64,000 bases of DNA from positions 496,001-560,000 of the forward strand of contig NZ_CP037920.1 in the NCBI RefSeq assembly GCF_007748195.1, read 5' to 3'. Of the stretch, positions 19,887 to 30,500 are shown piece by piece. A model generated the notes under the pieces. It was not told the origin of the DNA and did no database searches. It was given only the letters and a program-made list of their open reading frames with translations. The stretch comes from Gimesia aquarii. GTDB taxonomy: Bacteria; Planctomycetota; Planctomycetia; Planctomycetales; Planctomycetaceae. Position numbers and translations under genes: made by a program. Position 1 is the first letter of the stretch. The number at the start of each line of letters is the position of its first letter.

Positions 19887-20588
19887 TCAGGAACGACGAA
19901 GTGCTTTAGGTGGGGAAAGAATTTCATTTAATATGATTGCTTGTCGTAATGATTTCGGATCTCTTAACAAAGACCGGTTAATTTTAACTTCTGATTGTTT
20001 GGAAGCGCGACTTTTAGGTTCATCAGATCGGGAGCCAAATTTCTCTGAGAGACGTTTGCTAACGTTTCCACCGATATTTGTTTGTATGCTTGTTTGGACG
20101 TGCGTTTGCTGCTTCTCTTGAATCCGCTCACGCAAGGATCCGCCGAGACGCTCCTGCCGCTCACGCGCTTCAATTTCAGCACGTTTGCGAAGTGATTTTT
20201 GAGAGTCGTCAGATGCTTTGACTGGTTTACTATCAGGTTGTTTTTTTGGTTTGGACTGTTGGGGTTGTCTGCGTTGAGGCTGCGGCTTGTTTTGATGTCG
20301 CCTGCGGCGCTGAGGCGCTTGTTGGACGGGAGCCGCTACTTCGAAATCATCTTCTTCAAAAAAATCAACTTCAACAGGTTTTTGCTTTTTTTGTGGCTTG
20401 GGATTAACGGCTTCTTGCAGAAATTTTTCTAATTCATTCTGGAGTGCTGCTTTTTGTTTGATCTTGCCGGGCTGTGGTTTGTTCTTTTCCTTGGCAATAT
20501 TACTGATTGCACTTACCGCACTGATCACCAGGAAGAGGATCCCTAATAGAACTCCAACAATGTCGTCTGCTAAGATTGGAACAACCAT
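19887..20588 (-). CDS. Basic Gln/Pro-rich membrane-anchored protein
   Basis: A 233-residue protein with one N-terminal hydrophobic helix (about 7-30), then a highly charged low-complexity tail (KPQKKQKPVEV, RRRRHQNKPQPQRR) and short basic helical segments to the end. No enzymatic domain is seen. ATG at 20588 has GAGG 7 bases upstream; a TTG one codon earlier is too close to it. It follows floA by 64 bases. In Bacillus the floA operon also has a small third gene after nfeD and floA, but I see no similarity to it. It may be a membrane-domain or nucleic-acid-binding adaptor; this is speculation. Confidence 0.8.
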   Translation of the reverse strand: MVVPILADDIVGVLLGILFLVISAVSAISNIAKEKNKPQPGKIKQKAALQNELEKFLQEAVNPKPQKKQKPVEVDFFEEDDFEVAAPVQQAPQRRRRHQNKPQPQRRQPQQSKPKKQPDSKPVKASDDSQKSLRKRAEIEARERQERLGGSLRERIQEKQQTHVQTSIQTNIGGNVSKRLSEKFGSRSDEPKSRASKQSEVKINRSLLRDPKSLRQAIILNEILSPPKALRRS

Positions 20589-20652
20589 CAATTAGCCTCG
20601 GTCTTTCATGCTCATCTCACGTTTCTGTTATGAGTCGTATTTTCCTGATCAA

Positions 20653-21705
20653 TTATTGTGGGGTCGAGGTGACTTCTCTTTCAGGAGTTCCGATGGAGTC
20701 TCTCATTTTGGTGTCGGCCTGAATATTCTTTAACTCATAATAATCAATCAAACCAATTTTTTTCGTGCGAAATGATTGGGCAATTGCTTCAGGCACCTTG
20801 GCTTCTGCCAGAACAACTTGTGCTCGATTTTCTTGAGTCAGCGCCACCATTTCCTGTTCGCGAGCCTGTTGATCCGCACGTCGTTGCTCTGCTTTCGCTT
20901 GAGCAACACGCATTTCCGCTTCTGCATGGTCTGCCTGTAACCGTGCTCCAATATTTTCGCCGACATCAATGTCAGCGATATCAATCGAAACGATTGTGTA
21001 CGCCGTTTGTTTCTCAAGGCCTTCATCCAGCACGATCTGCGAAATTTTATCTGGGTTCTCGAGTACATCTTTATAAGTTTCTGTTGAGCCTATAGCCTGC
21101 ACAATCCCCTGCCCGACACGGGCAATCACAGTTTCTTCTGTGGCACCACCGACCAACTGTTTTAAATTGGTTCGTACGGTCACTCTGGCACGTACATTTA
21201 ACTGAATTCCATCACCGGCCACCGCGTCTAACGTACTATTATTTTTTCGTGGGTCGGGGCAATCAATGACTTTGGGATAGACGCTGGTTCGAACCGCATC
21301 CAGAATATCTCTCCCAGCCAGGTCAATAGCCTGAGCAGCCTGCCAGTCGAGTTCAATCTTGGCTCTCTGAGAAGCAATTAAGGCACGAATCACATTTGGC
21401 ACGTTTCCGCCCGCTAAATAATGGGCTTCCAGATCGCGAGTGGAGATATCGAAGTGCCGGGTGATGCCTGACTGTATGGCCATAATTTTACTGCGGACGA
21501 TAATCGTTGGATTCACTTTACGAATGGTCATCATCACCAGATTTGGAAATGAAATTTTGGCATTCGTCATCTTACACTGAACCCACAATCCAGCAAATCG
21601 GGCGAAGACAGCAAAAAACACCAGCACACCGAGAAAAATTACGACTCCCACAATCCAGGCGATTGTTGAGCTGTTGTCGGCAGCCAGAATGTTCAAGGCG
21701 CTCAT
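20653..21705 (-). CDS. floA: Flotillin-like protein FloA
   Basis: A 350-residue SPFH/band-7 protein of the FloA type, which organises membrane microdomains. It has an N-terminal membrane-inserted helix (about 14-36) and the FloA signature ([17 protein letters not shown], then [19 protein letters not shown]). The SPFH core spans about 60-230. A coiled-coil Ala/Glu repeat ([25 protein letters not shown]) mediates oligomerisation. Length and domain order match the family. Its upstream neighbour is nfeD, the classical partner, and the third gene of the unit is the basic membrane protein. Confidence 0.96.
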   Translation of the reverse strand: MSALNILAADNSSTIAWIVGVVIFLGVLVFFAVFARFAGLWVQCKMTNAKISFPNLVMMTIRKVNPTIIVRSKIMAIQSGITRHFDISTRDLEAHYLAGGNVPNVIRALIASQRAKIELDWQAAQAIDLAGRDILDAVRTSVYPKVIDCPDPRKNNSTLDAVAGDGIQLNVRARVTVRTNLKQLVGGATEETVIARVGQGIVQAIGSTETYKDVLENPDKISQIVLDEGLEKQTAYTIVSIDIADIDVGENIGARLQADHAEAEMRVAQAKAEQRRADQQAREQEMVALTQENRAQVVLAEAKVPEAIAQSFRTKKIGLIDYYELKNIQADTKMRDSIGTPEREVTSTPQ

Positions 21706-21852
21706 AGTTGCATTCCTGTCCTAAGAATAAGGGATATCCATGTGTTGTTGATAGCCAGTGGAATCAGTCTGTGAAAACCAATCCATTTCCTGTATTTGCA
21801 TTTACTAATTGTAAGGTAATTTTTGAAAGCCAGCTAGAGACTACCGAAATAA

Positions 21853-22449
21853 TTAGCTTTCAGGTACTTCGAAATCGAGAGTGTCATTAGCGACTGAGTC
21901 ACCAAATGGAGGTTTTTCCAAATCTGATTGAGGAGTCTCAGCCGGGGTTTGTTTTGCCATTTTTACCACTAGTCTTGCGCCTTCCACAGCGATTATCTCT
22001 ACATCCATCTGAGGATCAATAATCATTCCCTGACTCTCACAGTTAAGTCTCTCATTATCAACGAGTACAAACCCGCTGGGGTTCAAAAGAGTTTGAGTTT
22101 TCCCGATTTTCCCGATTAGTGAACGCAGATGTTCAGTTTCTTCTCGAAATCCGGTCACTTCTTCCAGTGTGGGAACCTCATGAATGATTTTTTTGCCCCA
22201 GGTTGTATTAGGAAAGAATTTGACGGCAAAACCGAGGGTAGAGGGAATTAATATCAAAACACTGGCAATATAAGTCCACCAGATAGAAGGGCTTGTATCC
22301 CACCAGGCCATCCAGGCAGACCAGACTGAAGCGGCCAGGCATAAGAGTGCCATTACAGCGATCAGCCCTGCAGAGGGAACAAAAATCTCAGCGACAAACA
22401 GCATCAATGTGACTGCTAATGCGAGAATTGCAATAAATGAATAATCCAT
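21853..22449 (-). CDS. NfeD-family membrane protein
   Basis: A 198-residue short-form NfeD without the N-terminal protease domain. It has three predicted hydrophobic helices (about residues 5-25, 27-47 and 55-80), then a linker and a C-terminal OB-fold (about 130-180, LLNPSGFVLVDNERLN and DVEIIAVEGARLVVK). ATG at 22449 with AGGGA 8 bases upstream; a 19-codon extension was rejected. It is 147 bases upstream of floA. NfeD proteins work with flotillins in membrane-domain organisation. Confidence 0.9.
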   Translation of the reverse strand: MDYSFIAILALAVTLMLFVAEIFVPSAGLIAVMALLCLAASVWSAWMAWWDTSPSIWWTYIASVLILIPSTLGFAVKFFPNTTWGKKIIHEVPTLEEVTGFREETEHLRSLIGKIGKTQTLLNPSGFVLVDNERLNCESQGMIIDPQMDVEIIAVEGARLVVKMAKQTPAETPQSDLEKPPFGDSVANDTLDFEVPES

Positions 22450-22686
22450 CAGATTTTCCCTGTGTTGTTCCTCTCCAGTTTGTCTTGACCAGACAAAGTA
22501 CAACAACTGGAATGAATCAAATATGACTCTCTCAGCGCATGCCTAGTGGCGGTAGCACTTTAAGAAACGCCACTCTTATTGTAGCTGCTTTGAAAAACAA
22601 GGCAAGACGCGAACACAAATATCGGTCTCGGAATGTCTTATCTCAATTTTGGGGTCGAGTTAGAGCTACACCTGACTGGTGTTTCT

Positions 22687-23763
22687 CTAATAGCAACTGC
22701 CTTCACAGAGCAGAGACTGGCAGGGAAAACAATATTCGGGATCGGGTTGGTCGCTGAGATCAACGATCCAGATATTTCGAAAACGAACCGGGTTACTGTG
22801 GTCCTGGAGCTTGATCGGGAATAGCTCGGCCCCTTCCTGCTTGCCCCCTCCTGTTTTCGCAATAATCGAATAATCTTGATGAATGGGAACGCCATTGTGT
22901 AATACAGTAATGTAGGCGTTTTTGATTTTTTTGCCGGCTTCATCAAACCGAGGTGCGACAAAAGCAATGTCGTATGTTTGCCACGAAAGGGGCGGAAAAC
23001 ACATATTCACATCGGCACGCTTTTGTTTATAAAGCCCTCCACATTCGTTTTCGACTCCCTCCAGTCCGAACGAATCAAGAACCTGGACTTCATAACGACT
23101 TTGTAAATAGATACCGCTATTACTTCGAGCCTGACCTGTAGCATAGGGCATATAAGGCAATCGGAACTCAAGGTGCAGACGAAAACTGCGATATTTCTTT
23201 TTGAGTTCTGTGCCGACACTCAGCAGGCCTTCGTCCGTAATCTTGCCATTTTTGAAGTGCTCAACAGACGATCCATCAAACAATACGGTTGCATTGGCCG
23301 GTGGTTTTGCGCCAAGTGTGATACTCGTTCGTTTGTATTTGGAAAGCTGACCGAGTCGATGACCGGCCTGATCTTGTACAACCGCCATGCCTCCTTTTTT
23401 CACTTCAATCTCGAATTGATCTCCTTTCAAAGTGAGGACATCCCCGTTGCGTGTCCCTTCTAACTCACTTCTTTCAGAGTGATCCCAGCCATTCCCGGGA
23501 AGTCCTCCGTTGTAGACGGATGCGATAAATTTCCCTTCTCCACGGGCAACCACTTGTAGGCCCATCGCACATTCTCCACACCAGGAACAGTTTGTACCAA
23601 TCAAGCCATAGTATTCGCCTTGAAAATGAAAATCTTCATCCACTTTGTTGATGTCCAGGATCGCAAATTTTTTGTCACCTTTCTTGGCTTGAGCCCATAC
23701 TTCGGACGACATGAAACTGGAAACAGAGAAAAAACAGACAACTACAAGACGGAATATCAACAT
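22687..23763 (-). CDS. DUF1080 secreted protein with terminal Cys clusters
   Basis: A 358-residue exported protein with a signal peptide (about 1-25). The DUF1080 domain (3-keto-disaccharide hydrolase / GH16-like concanavalin fold) spans about 150-335, with family blocks LFDGSSVEHFKNG, RSNSGIYLQSRYEVQVLDSFG and NECGGLYKQ. Planctomycetes use many DUF1080 proteins on glycans. Two features are odd. An N-terminal region before the domain carries CSWCGEC (Cys59, 62, 65). The extreme C-terminus is Cys-rich (Cys345, 348, 353, 357). These could form disulfides or bind metal. It is transcribed toward nfeD with a 237-base gap. Confidence 0.88.
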   Translation of the reverse strand: MLIFRLVVVCFFSVSSFMSSEVWAQAKKGDKKFAILDINKVDEDFHFQGEYYGLIGTNCSWCGECAMGLQVVARGEGKFIASVYNGGLPGNGWDHSERSELEGTRNGDVLTLKGDQFEIEVKKGGMAVVQDQAGHRLGQLSKYKRTSITLGAKPPANATVLFDGSSVEHFKNGKITDEGLLSVGTELKKKYRSFRLHLEFRLPYMPYATGQARSNSGIYLQSRYEVQVLDSFGLEGVENECGGLYKQKRADVNMCFPPLSWQTYDIAFVAPRFDEAGKKIKNAYITVLHNGVPIHQDYSIIAKTGGGKQEGAELFPIKLQDHSNPVRFRNIWIVDLSDQPDPEYCFPCQSLLCEGSCY

Positions 23764-24130
23764 CCTATCCTCTCTAAAAGGCTTAATTAGAACAGGTCAA
23801 TAATTTTGCGTAAGCCACCATTCTGGAGAGGGCGTCCACCATTTGCAAGTCTGGAATTTATGTATGAAGTTTCAAAAAGGCTCAAATCTGCTGAACAGTA
23901 ATTCTGTTAACAGAAATTAGCGCTTCCGCGATCTTTTCAAGTGGATCTAGCGAGTTTCTTGCCACAATTCTGACCGTTTCGTTGTGAGACCCTGGAAAAT
24001 TTGTCACAATGGGTTTTCAGTGCGAATCACTAGGGCTGTCAGGTCCTACATCCCGCCAAAGCCCAGCTATCATCTGGCATTTGCAAACCCGCCTGTAATA
24101 ATGACTCTGTCAATTTAGAAAAGATGACTT
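23764..24130. other. Divergent intergenic region
   Basis: About 367 bases between the DUF1080 gene (minus) and the DUF3311 gene (plus). It should hold both promoters. I see no ORF, RNA gene or clear repeat; a TCTGTTAACAGA palindrome lies at 23904-23915. Confidence 0.4.
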
Positions 24131-24367
24131 ATGAGATACGCCATTTATGGATTGGTTGTTGTGCTGATCATCCTTCATCAGGATAACTGGTTATGGGATG
24201 ACAAAAGACTCATCCTGGGATTCATGCCCATTACCCTGTTGTATCAAGCGGGGATTTCTGTTGGTGCTGCCATTGTCTGGTTTCTCGCGACAAAATTTGC
24301 CTGGCCACATCATCTCGAAGAAATTGCTCAGGACACCCCTGCCCAGGAAACAGGAGAAACAGAATAA
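24131..24367 (+). CDS. DUF3311 small membrane protein, symporter partner
   Basis: A 78-residue protein with two hydrophobic helices (about 3-18 and 30-57), a conserved short loop between them (DNWLWDD) and an acidic C-terminal tail. It matches DUF3311, small proteins encoded just before sodium/solute symporters. Its TAA stop shares a base with the symporter ATG (TAATG), so translation is coupled. It probably acts as an accessory subunit, as YhdT-like proteins do for PanF. Confidence 0.82.
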   Translation: MRYAIYGLVVVLIILHQDNWLWDDKRLILGFMPITLLYQAGISVGAAIVWFLATKFAWPHHLEEIAQDTPAQETGETE

Positions 24368-26373
24368 TGACACAGTTAGTCATCATTGGAATCTATTTGA
24401 GTTTACTGTTGTGCCTGGGTCTGTTTTCAAGCCGGTTGTTTAGAGGAACCAGTAAAGACTATATGCTGGCTAGCCACTCAATTGGCCCCTTTCTGTTATT
24501 GATGTCTATCTTCGGTACCACGATGACAGCGTTTGCGCTGGTTGGTTCGAGTGGTGAAGCTTACAAAGAGGGTGTTGGCGTCTACGGAATGCTGGCATCA
24601 TCCAGTGGTATCATTCACTCGCTTTGTTTCTTTCTCCTGGGAATTAAACTCTGGTCCTGGGGGCACAAACATGGCTATACCACTCAGATTCAATTTTTCC
24701 GTGATCGATTAGAGAGTGATCGCATTGGAATCATTCTGTTTCCGGTTCTGGTAGGCTTAGTGATCCCCTATTTATTGATCGGGGTGATGGCATCAGGGGT
24801 GGTCATCAGCAGCATTACCGAAGGCGCATTTGAAAGTTCTTTTGCCGCCTACGATTATGGGATCCCTCCCTGGCTCGGATCTCTCGTGATTAGTATGGTT
24901 GTTCTGATCTATGTCTTTTTTGGGGGGATGCGTGGAACCGCCTGGGCGAATACTTTTCAGACCTTGGTATTTATGGTTCTGGGAGTCGTCACTTTTTTCG
25001 TAATTTCGAATAAACTTGGTGGTCTCGATGCCGCCAGTCATGCGGTGCTGGAAAAGAACCCTTCCAAACTGATGCGGGCTGTCGACCCGAAAGATCGTGA
25101 ACGATACGCCGAAAAATATAAACGTTGGACGTTAATCGCCAAATACAACTATGCGCAACGTGTTCTGAAAACGCTTACACTGACTCCTGAGCAAAAAGCA
25201 GAGGCGTACAAAGAATTCAAGCCACGGATGCCTAACTGGCAAACGGTAGCGGAAGCAATCTATGCCAGCAAGAATAAGCTTTATGATCTCACAAGTGAGC
25301 AAGTCAACAAGGCTCTGTTGAAGCAGGATGATCGAGTGATGCCGGATCCGTTTCCTGAAAAATGGAAAATGGGATTGATGTCGCATCATGATCTACGAGA
25401 GTATCCTCGTAAAGCCAATGCGGAAAAAGAGAAGGCGATGTTGATTTTTGCTGAAAAGGTGGGGCATCCTAACCAGGATCTGGATCCGAATGATCCTTCC
25501 AAAGGAAAGAAGTGGACGATTAAAAAAGCGCTCGGCGTTTATCGGGCCAGTAATTGGGCACCAGATGCTCCACACCCCATGAGTAAGCTGGTGTTCTTTA
25601 CCTATTTCTTCGTACCGCTTTCGGTCGGTATGTTTCCTCACTTGTTTCAACATTGGCTTACCGCTCGAAGTGCTTCGACATTCAAACTACCTGTGGTTGC
25701 ACATCCGCTCTTTATCATGATCGTATGGGTTCCCTGTGTTCTGGTAGGTGTCTGGGCTACGTCTGCAACTTTAAATGGCGCGCCAATGTTTCCACCTCAC
25801 TTCCCCGCGAATGCGGTTCTAGCGGCAATGGTGAAAAAGATGACTTCGCCCGTATTGGCAGGTTTCTTAACCGCCGGCATTCTGGCAGCGATCATGTCGT
25901 CTCTGGACAGTCAGTTCTTGTGTATCGGTACCATGTTTACTGAAGACATTGTGGTCCATTATGGTGGAAAAGATCGTTTTTCCGATAAACAGGTTGTCTT
26001 GTTAGCGCGGCTCTTTATTATTTCAGTGGTTGCCATTACCTATGGATGCAGTTTATTGGAACCGCGGCGCGTCTTTACATTGGGAGTCTGGTGCTTCAGT
26101 GGATTTTCCAGTTTGTTCCCGATTATTTTTGCGGCCGTCTATTGGAAAAGACTTACAAAACCGGGCGCGTATGCGGGAATTCTGGTTGCCATTGGTTCCT
26201 GGTTGTATCTGTTTAAAGAAGCCGATTATGCCTTAAAACCTAACTATACGTTTCTGGGGATGATGCCTGTTGCCACAATGGTTGTTGCTTCAGCAACGGC
26301 AATGGTCCTGGTTTCCCTGGTGACAAAGCCGCCCAGTAAAGAAACGCTGGTCCGTTTCTTCCCTGAAGACTAA
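24367..26373 (+). CDS. Sodium:solute symporter family transporter with long hydrophilic insertion
   Basis: A 668-residue SSF (SLC5) transporter with about 12-13 hydrophobic helices. N-terminal signature elements are visible: SRLFRGTSKDYMLASHSIGP, then TTMTAFALVGSSGEAYKEG. Typical members are 480-550 residues. The excess is a charged segment at about residues 214-405 (from NKLGGLDAAS to PHPMSKLVFF) between transmembrane helices, with predicted helices and no recognisable domain. Core helices resume with FPHLFQHWLTARS and LAAIMSSLDSQFL. It is coupled to the DUF3311 gene. The substrate is unknown; carboxylates or sugars are possible. Confidence 0.9.
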   Translation: MTQLVIIGIYLSLLLCLGLFSSRLFRGTSKDYMLASHSIGPFLLLMSIFGTTMTAFALVGSSGEAYKEGVGVYGMLASSSGIIHSLCFFLLGIKLWSWGHKHGYTTQIQFFRDRLESDRIGIILFPVLVGLVIPYLLIGVMASGVVISSITEGAFESSFAAYDYGIPPWLGSLVISMVVLIYVFFGGMRGTAWANTFQTLVFMVLGVVTFFVISNKLGGLDAASHAVLEKNPSKLMRAVDPKDRERYAEKYKRWTLIAKYNYAQRVLKTLTLTPEQKAEAYKEFKPRMPNWQTVAEAIYASKNKLYDLTSEQVNKALLKQDDRVMPDPFPEKWKMGLMSHHDLREYPRKANAEKEKAMLIFAEKVGHPNQDLDPNDPSKGKKWTIKKALGVYRASNWAPDAPHPMSKLVFFTYFFVPLSVGMFPHLFQHWLTARSASTFKLPVVAHPLFIMIVWVPCVLVGVWATSATLNGAPMFPPHFPANAVLAAMVKKMTSPVLAGFLTAGILAAIMSSLDSQFLCIGTMFTEDIVVHYGGKDRFSDKQVVLLARLFIISVVAITYGCSLLEPRRVFTLGVWCFSGFSSLFPIIFAAVYWKRLTKPGAYAGILVAIGSWLYLFKEADYALKPNYTFLGMMPVATMVVASATAMVLVSLVTKPPSKETLVRFFPED

Positions 26374-26389
26374 AACCGTTGAGCTTTAC

Positions 26390-26821
26390 ATGTCCTGTAC
26401 CTTTAAAACAACTCGTCGTGTTGAATTTCACGAAACGGACATGGCGGGGATTGTCCATTTTTCCAACTTCTATAAGTATATGGAACAGGCCGAGCACGAA
26501 TATTTTCGCTCTCTGGGCTTGACGATTGTCGATACTCAGCAGGATGGCTCTGTCATGGGCTGGCCTCGTGTCTCAGCAAAATGTTCGTTTGAGTCACCCG
26601 TTTATTATGGCGATCAACTTGAAATTCGTTTGTTTGTGGAACGTCTCGGTGTAAAATCACTGACGATCGGATACGAATTCTGGCGAGATCAAACCAAGGT
26701 TGCCAAAGGGCGAATGAAAACGGTCTGTTGTCATTTCACGCGTGGTAACCCCATGCAGTCGATTGAAATTCCGGAGTGGATTCAAAAGAAAATTGAAGAA
26801 TCCCAGGATCACTCTGAATAG
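26390..26821 (+). CDS. 4HBT-type acyl-CoA thioesterase
   Basis: A 143-residue hot-dog thioesterase of the YbgC/4-hydroxybenzoyl-CoA type. The active-site block FHETDMAGIVHFSNFYKYME includes the general acid/base Asp17. It hydrolyses an acyl-CoA or acyl-ACP thioester; chain specificity is not evident. It sits 16 bases after the symporter and 20 before the ABC ATPase start, so it is probably co-transcribed with them. Confidence 0.9.
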   Translation: MSCTFKTTRRVEFHETDMAGIVHFSNFYKYMEQAEHEYFRSLGLTIVDTQQDGSVMGWPRVSAKCSFESPVYYGDQLEIRLFVERLGVKSLTIGYEFWRDQTKVAKGRMKTVCCHFTRGNPMQSIEIPEWIQKKIEESQDHSE

Positions 26822-26841
26822 TTTGTTTGACAAGAACCAAA

Positions 26842-27534
26842 ATGAATGACTCCCACGCGCCATTAATTGTTCGCGAGTTAACTAAGGCATTTTCAATCGC
26901 CACGGAATCATTACCGATTCTCGCTGGAGTGAACTTTGCTCTCAAGGAAGGCGAAGCGTTGGCGATCACTGGGCCATCCGGTTCAGGGAAAAGCACATTG
27001 CTCTATATTCTGGGAGTTCTCGATACACCCACTTCAGGAGAAGTCATTCAATTCGATCAAAACCCATTTGAACTTAATGCCAGTCAGCAGGCTGAATTTC
27101 GTAATCTGAATATCGGATTCATCTTTCAGGATCATCACTTGATGCCTCAGTTTTCGGTTCTGGAAAATGTTTTGATCCCGACGATGGTTCACCAGGGAAC
27201 GACCAATGAAGCAGAAGATCGTGCCAAACATCTGCTGGAACGAGTGGGCCTGCACGATCGCATGCATCATCGACCCGCACAAATCTCAGGAGGCGAACGA
27301 CAACGTGTTGCCGTCTGCAGGGCACTGATTAACAATCCACGCTTGTTATTAGCAGATGAACCAACGGGAAATCTCGACCGCAAAAATGCAGAGTCCATTG
27401 GCAATTTACTGCTCGAAATTAATCAGGAGCAAAGTACGATCTTAATTTGCGTGACTCATAGTCGCGAACTGGCAACATTGTTTCCCAAACATCTGGAATT
27501 ACGTGACGGTTTGCTGGTTTCGAAAACCATCTGA
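26842..27534 (+). CDS. ABC transporter ATP-binding protein (LolD/MacB type)
   Basis: A 230-residue ATPase with Walker A GPSGSGKS (44-51), Q-loop FIFQDHHLMPQFSV, signature SGGERQRVAVC, Walker B LLLADEPTGNLD and the switch His in CVTHS. The LMPQFSVLENV sequence and size match the LolD/MacB/FtsE class, which powers FtsX-fold permeases rather than channel transport. ATG at 26842 is preferred over an in-frame TTG five codons earlier. The large permease follows after 37 bases. Confidence 0.93.
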   Translation: MNDSHAPLIVRELTKAFSIATESLPILAGVNFALKEGEALAITGPSGSGKSTLLYILGVLDTPTSGEVIQFDQNPFELNASQQAEFRNLNIGFIFQDHHLMPQFSVLENVLIPTMVHQGTTNEAEDRAKHLLERVGLHDRMHHRPAQISGGERQRVAVCRALINNPRLLLADEPTGNLDRKNAESIGNLLLEINQEQSTILICVTHSRELATLFPKHLELRDGLLVSKTI

Positions 27535-27571
27535 ACGTTCCATTAGAAATCATCGATAAGAGTTTGTTCCC

Positions 27572-30500
27572 ATGAATCAAGCCCGATTTGTCATCAAAAG
27601 CCTGTTGTATTACTGGCGTACAAATTTGGCCGTCTTGTTGGGAGTCATCGCTGCTACTGCTGTCATTGGAGGGGCTTTAATCGTTGGTGATTCGGTTCGA
27701 GGTAGCTTAAGGCAGATGACACTCGATCGATTGGGTGAAATCGATTATGTCATCTCCGGCCATCGTTTCTTCTGCGAGCAACTGGCTACGGATCTCAAAA
27801 ACTCAGCAAAATTACCAGCTGGCATCAAAACGATTGCTCCCGCGCTCGTACTTAGAGGCAGTCTTGAGAAAAACAACAAAGAGCAGCATCTGCGTGTGGG
27901 GCAAGTGAATATCTTTGGCACGGACGAACGTCTCTGGTCTCTGCTGGATCATGAAACGGAGATGCCGCATCCTACGGGAGACGAGGCGATTCTCAATGCA
28001 CGAGTCGCTCAACAATTAGAGGCTTCAGTCGGTGATGAAATCACACTCTGGATTGAACTTCCCTCTGCCATCCCCCGTGATTCCCTGTTAGGCGAGCGAG
28101 AAGAACAGTCAGTCGAAATCACCCTCACCGTCAAAGAAATTCTTACAGAAACATCCAAAGCAGGACGTCTGGCACTGCTGCCTAACCAGCAGCTACCGCT
28201 GGACCTGTTTCTCTCTTTAAATACACTTCAGGCTGCCTTGGATCTGGATGAAATCAAACCTTCGCGTCGTAACCCAGAATCACGGCCCGGTCGAGTAAAT
28301 GCTTTGTTTTTCAGTTCAGACACTGAGGCAGCAGGTAGATCGTTCGAAGCATTACAGACGGCAGAAAACCTGGATACTGCGTTGAAAAGCGTATTGACGC
28401 TTGAAGATTTGAATCTCAAAATCGTTCCGAATGAACCATTTCACTATCTCTCGCTGGAAAGCGAGCAGATGATTCTGGACCCACAAATTGAGCAGGCGGG
28501 CCTCGAAGCAGCAAATAGTTTGCATCTGGATCAATCCCCGGTGATGGTTTACATTGCGAACGAAATCAGTCATCCCGAGCAAAAAGATGAAAATCAAAAG
28601 CTGCGATTCTCGATGTATTCTGTTGTCGCCGGTGTCGACTTTTCAGAAAAGGCGCCCTTTGGACCCTTCGTATTTAAAGGTGAAAAACCAAAGCTTCCCC
28701 TCAAAGAAAATGAAATTGTTCTCAATCAATGGTTGGCGGACGACTTGAAAGCGAAAGTCGGCGATTCCATTCGCATGACCTATCACGTGGTAGGCTCGCG
28801 AGGAGAACTCCCGGAAATTGAAAAGTCGTTTATCGTTCGTGGAATTGTAGCACTCGATGAAACTCCCGCCGCCGACCGAAAGCTGACGCCCGATATGGAA
28901 GGCATTACCGATGCGGATACGTTCGGTGACTGGAAACAACCCTTCCCCATGAAGTTGGACCGGGTCACGGAACGAGATGAAGCGTACTGGGACAAATATA
29001 AGGCAACCCCCAAAGCGTTTGTTGCTCTGGAAACAGCGCAAACATTGTGGAACAGTCGTTATGGTAATCTGACATCCTTGCGGGTGAGTCCTTTGCCCGA
29101 TAACTCTCTGAAAGAAACGGCAGACAGATTTGGAACAGAACTCCTCACAAAGATCGATGTTTTTAAAACAGGACTTACGGTCCAGCCCATCAAGTTTTTT
29201 GGTTTGATGGCTGCCAGTGGGACCACTGACTTCACGGGGCTGTTTATTGGCTTCAGCTTTTTCATCATCCTGTCAGCCATTATTTTAATCCGCCTGCTAT
29301 TCAAATTGGGAATTGACCGTCGTGTTTCCTCCATCGGACTCTTATCGGCAATTGGATTTACTCCGCAACAAGTCAGACAAGTCATCTTCAAAGAAGCGTT
29401 AGCGGTGATTCTATTAGGGGGAGTGCTGGGCATCATCGCGGCCATCGGATATGCCTCATTGATGTTGTATGGCTTGAAAACCTGGTGGATCGGCGCGATT
29501 GGGACACGCTTCCTGTTTCTGCATTTGACGGTCACCAGCCTTGGCGTAGGGATGTTGATTTCCATTTTGTGTTCCGCTTTTGTTATCTGGCGCGCGATGG
29601 CCGAACTGAAACGGCTCTCGATACGTAGCCTGCTTTCCGGCGTCAACTCGCCTGAGTCAGACAGCACCAAAGATGCGCGGCGTGTTGGATATCTCTATAA
29701 AGTTACTTTCGGACTGGCATTGGTTCTGATATTGGCGACAGTCTCTGGGCTCATTCCACAAACAGAAGCTTTTTCCGGTTTCTCTTTGCAGACAGTTTCC
29801 TTCTTTCTGGTAGGAACACTCGCATTGGTATCCAGCCTCTCCTTTTTATCAAGCAGACTACGAATCGAATCGGCAATCCCTATTCAAGGCAGAGGCACAG
29901 GAGCCTTAATCAAACTGGGGATTCGAAATGCCGGTCGGTTTCGACAACGTAGCGTTTTAACTACAGCGTTGATCGCGTCAGCAACGTTTGTGTTGGTCTC
30001 CGTTGCTGCCGGACATCGTAACCCGGCTGTTGAGACTCCGGAACTCAATTCGGGGAATGGTGGCTTTACGCTCGTTGCAGAATCAACGTCTCCTTTGATC
30101 TTTGACCTGAATACTTCTGAAGGCCGCGCGAAAACTCTAATCAACATTCCCGATGATGAATCGACACAACAATTATTGAGTGGGATGGAAGTGATCCCCT
30201 TTCGTGTCAAACCGGGAGAAAATGCAAGCTGCCTGAATATTTATCAAACGAGTGTTCCCACCATATTGGGAGTGCCTCAAGAATTGATCGAACGAGGCGG
30301 CTTTAAGTTCGCAGATACCCCCGGGAAAAATCCCTGGGAATTGTTGAATGAAAAGCAGGACGATGGCTCGATTCCCGCTCTGGGTGATATGAATACGTTA
30401 ATGTATAGCCTGCATAAAGGAATTGGAACAACGGTAGGAATTCCCTCCGACGAACGGCCCGAACACAAATTAAAAATCAAAGGCATGTTTGATGGTAGTA

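Noticed and set aside
29059..29670. Minus-strand 203-codon frame inside the permease
   Set aside because: Antisense to conserved FtsX helices; no Shine-Dalgarno and no recognisable domain.
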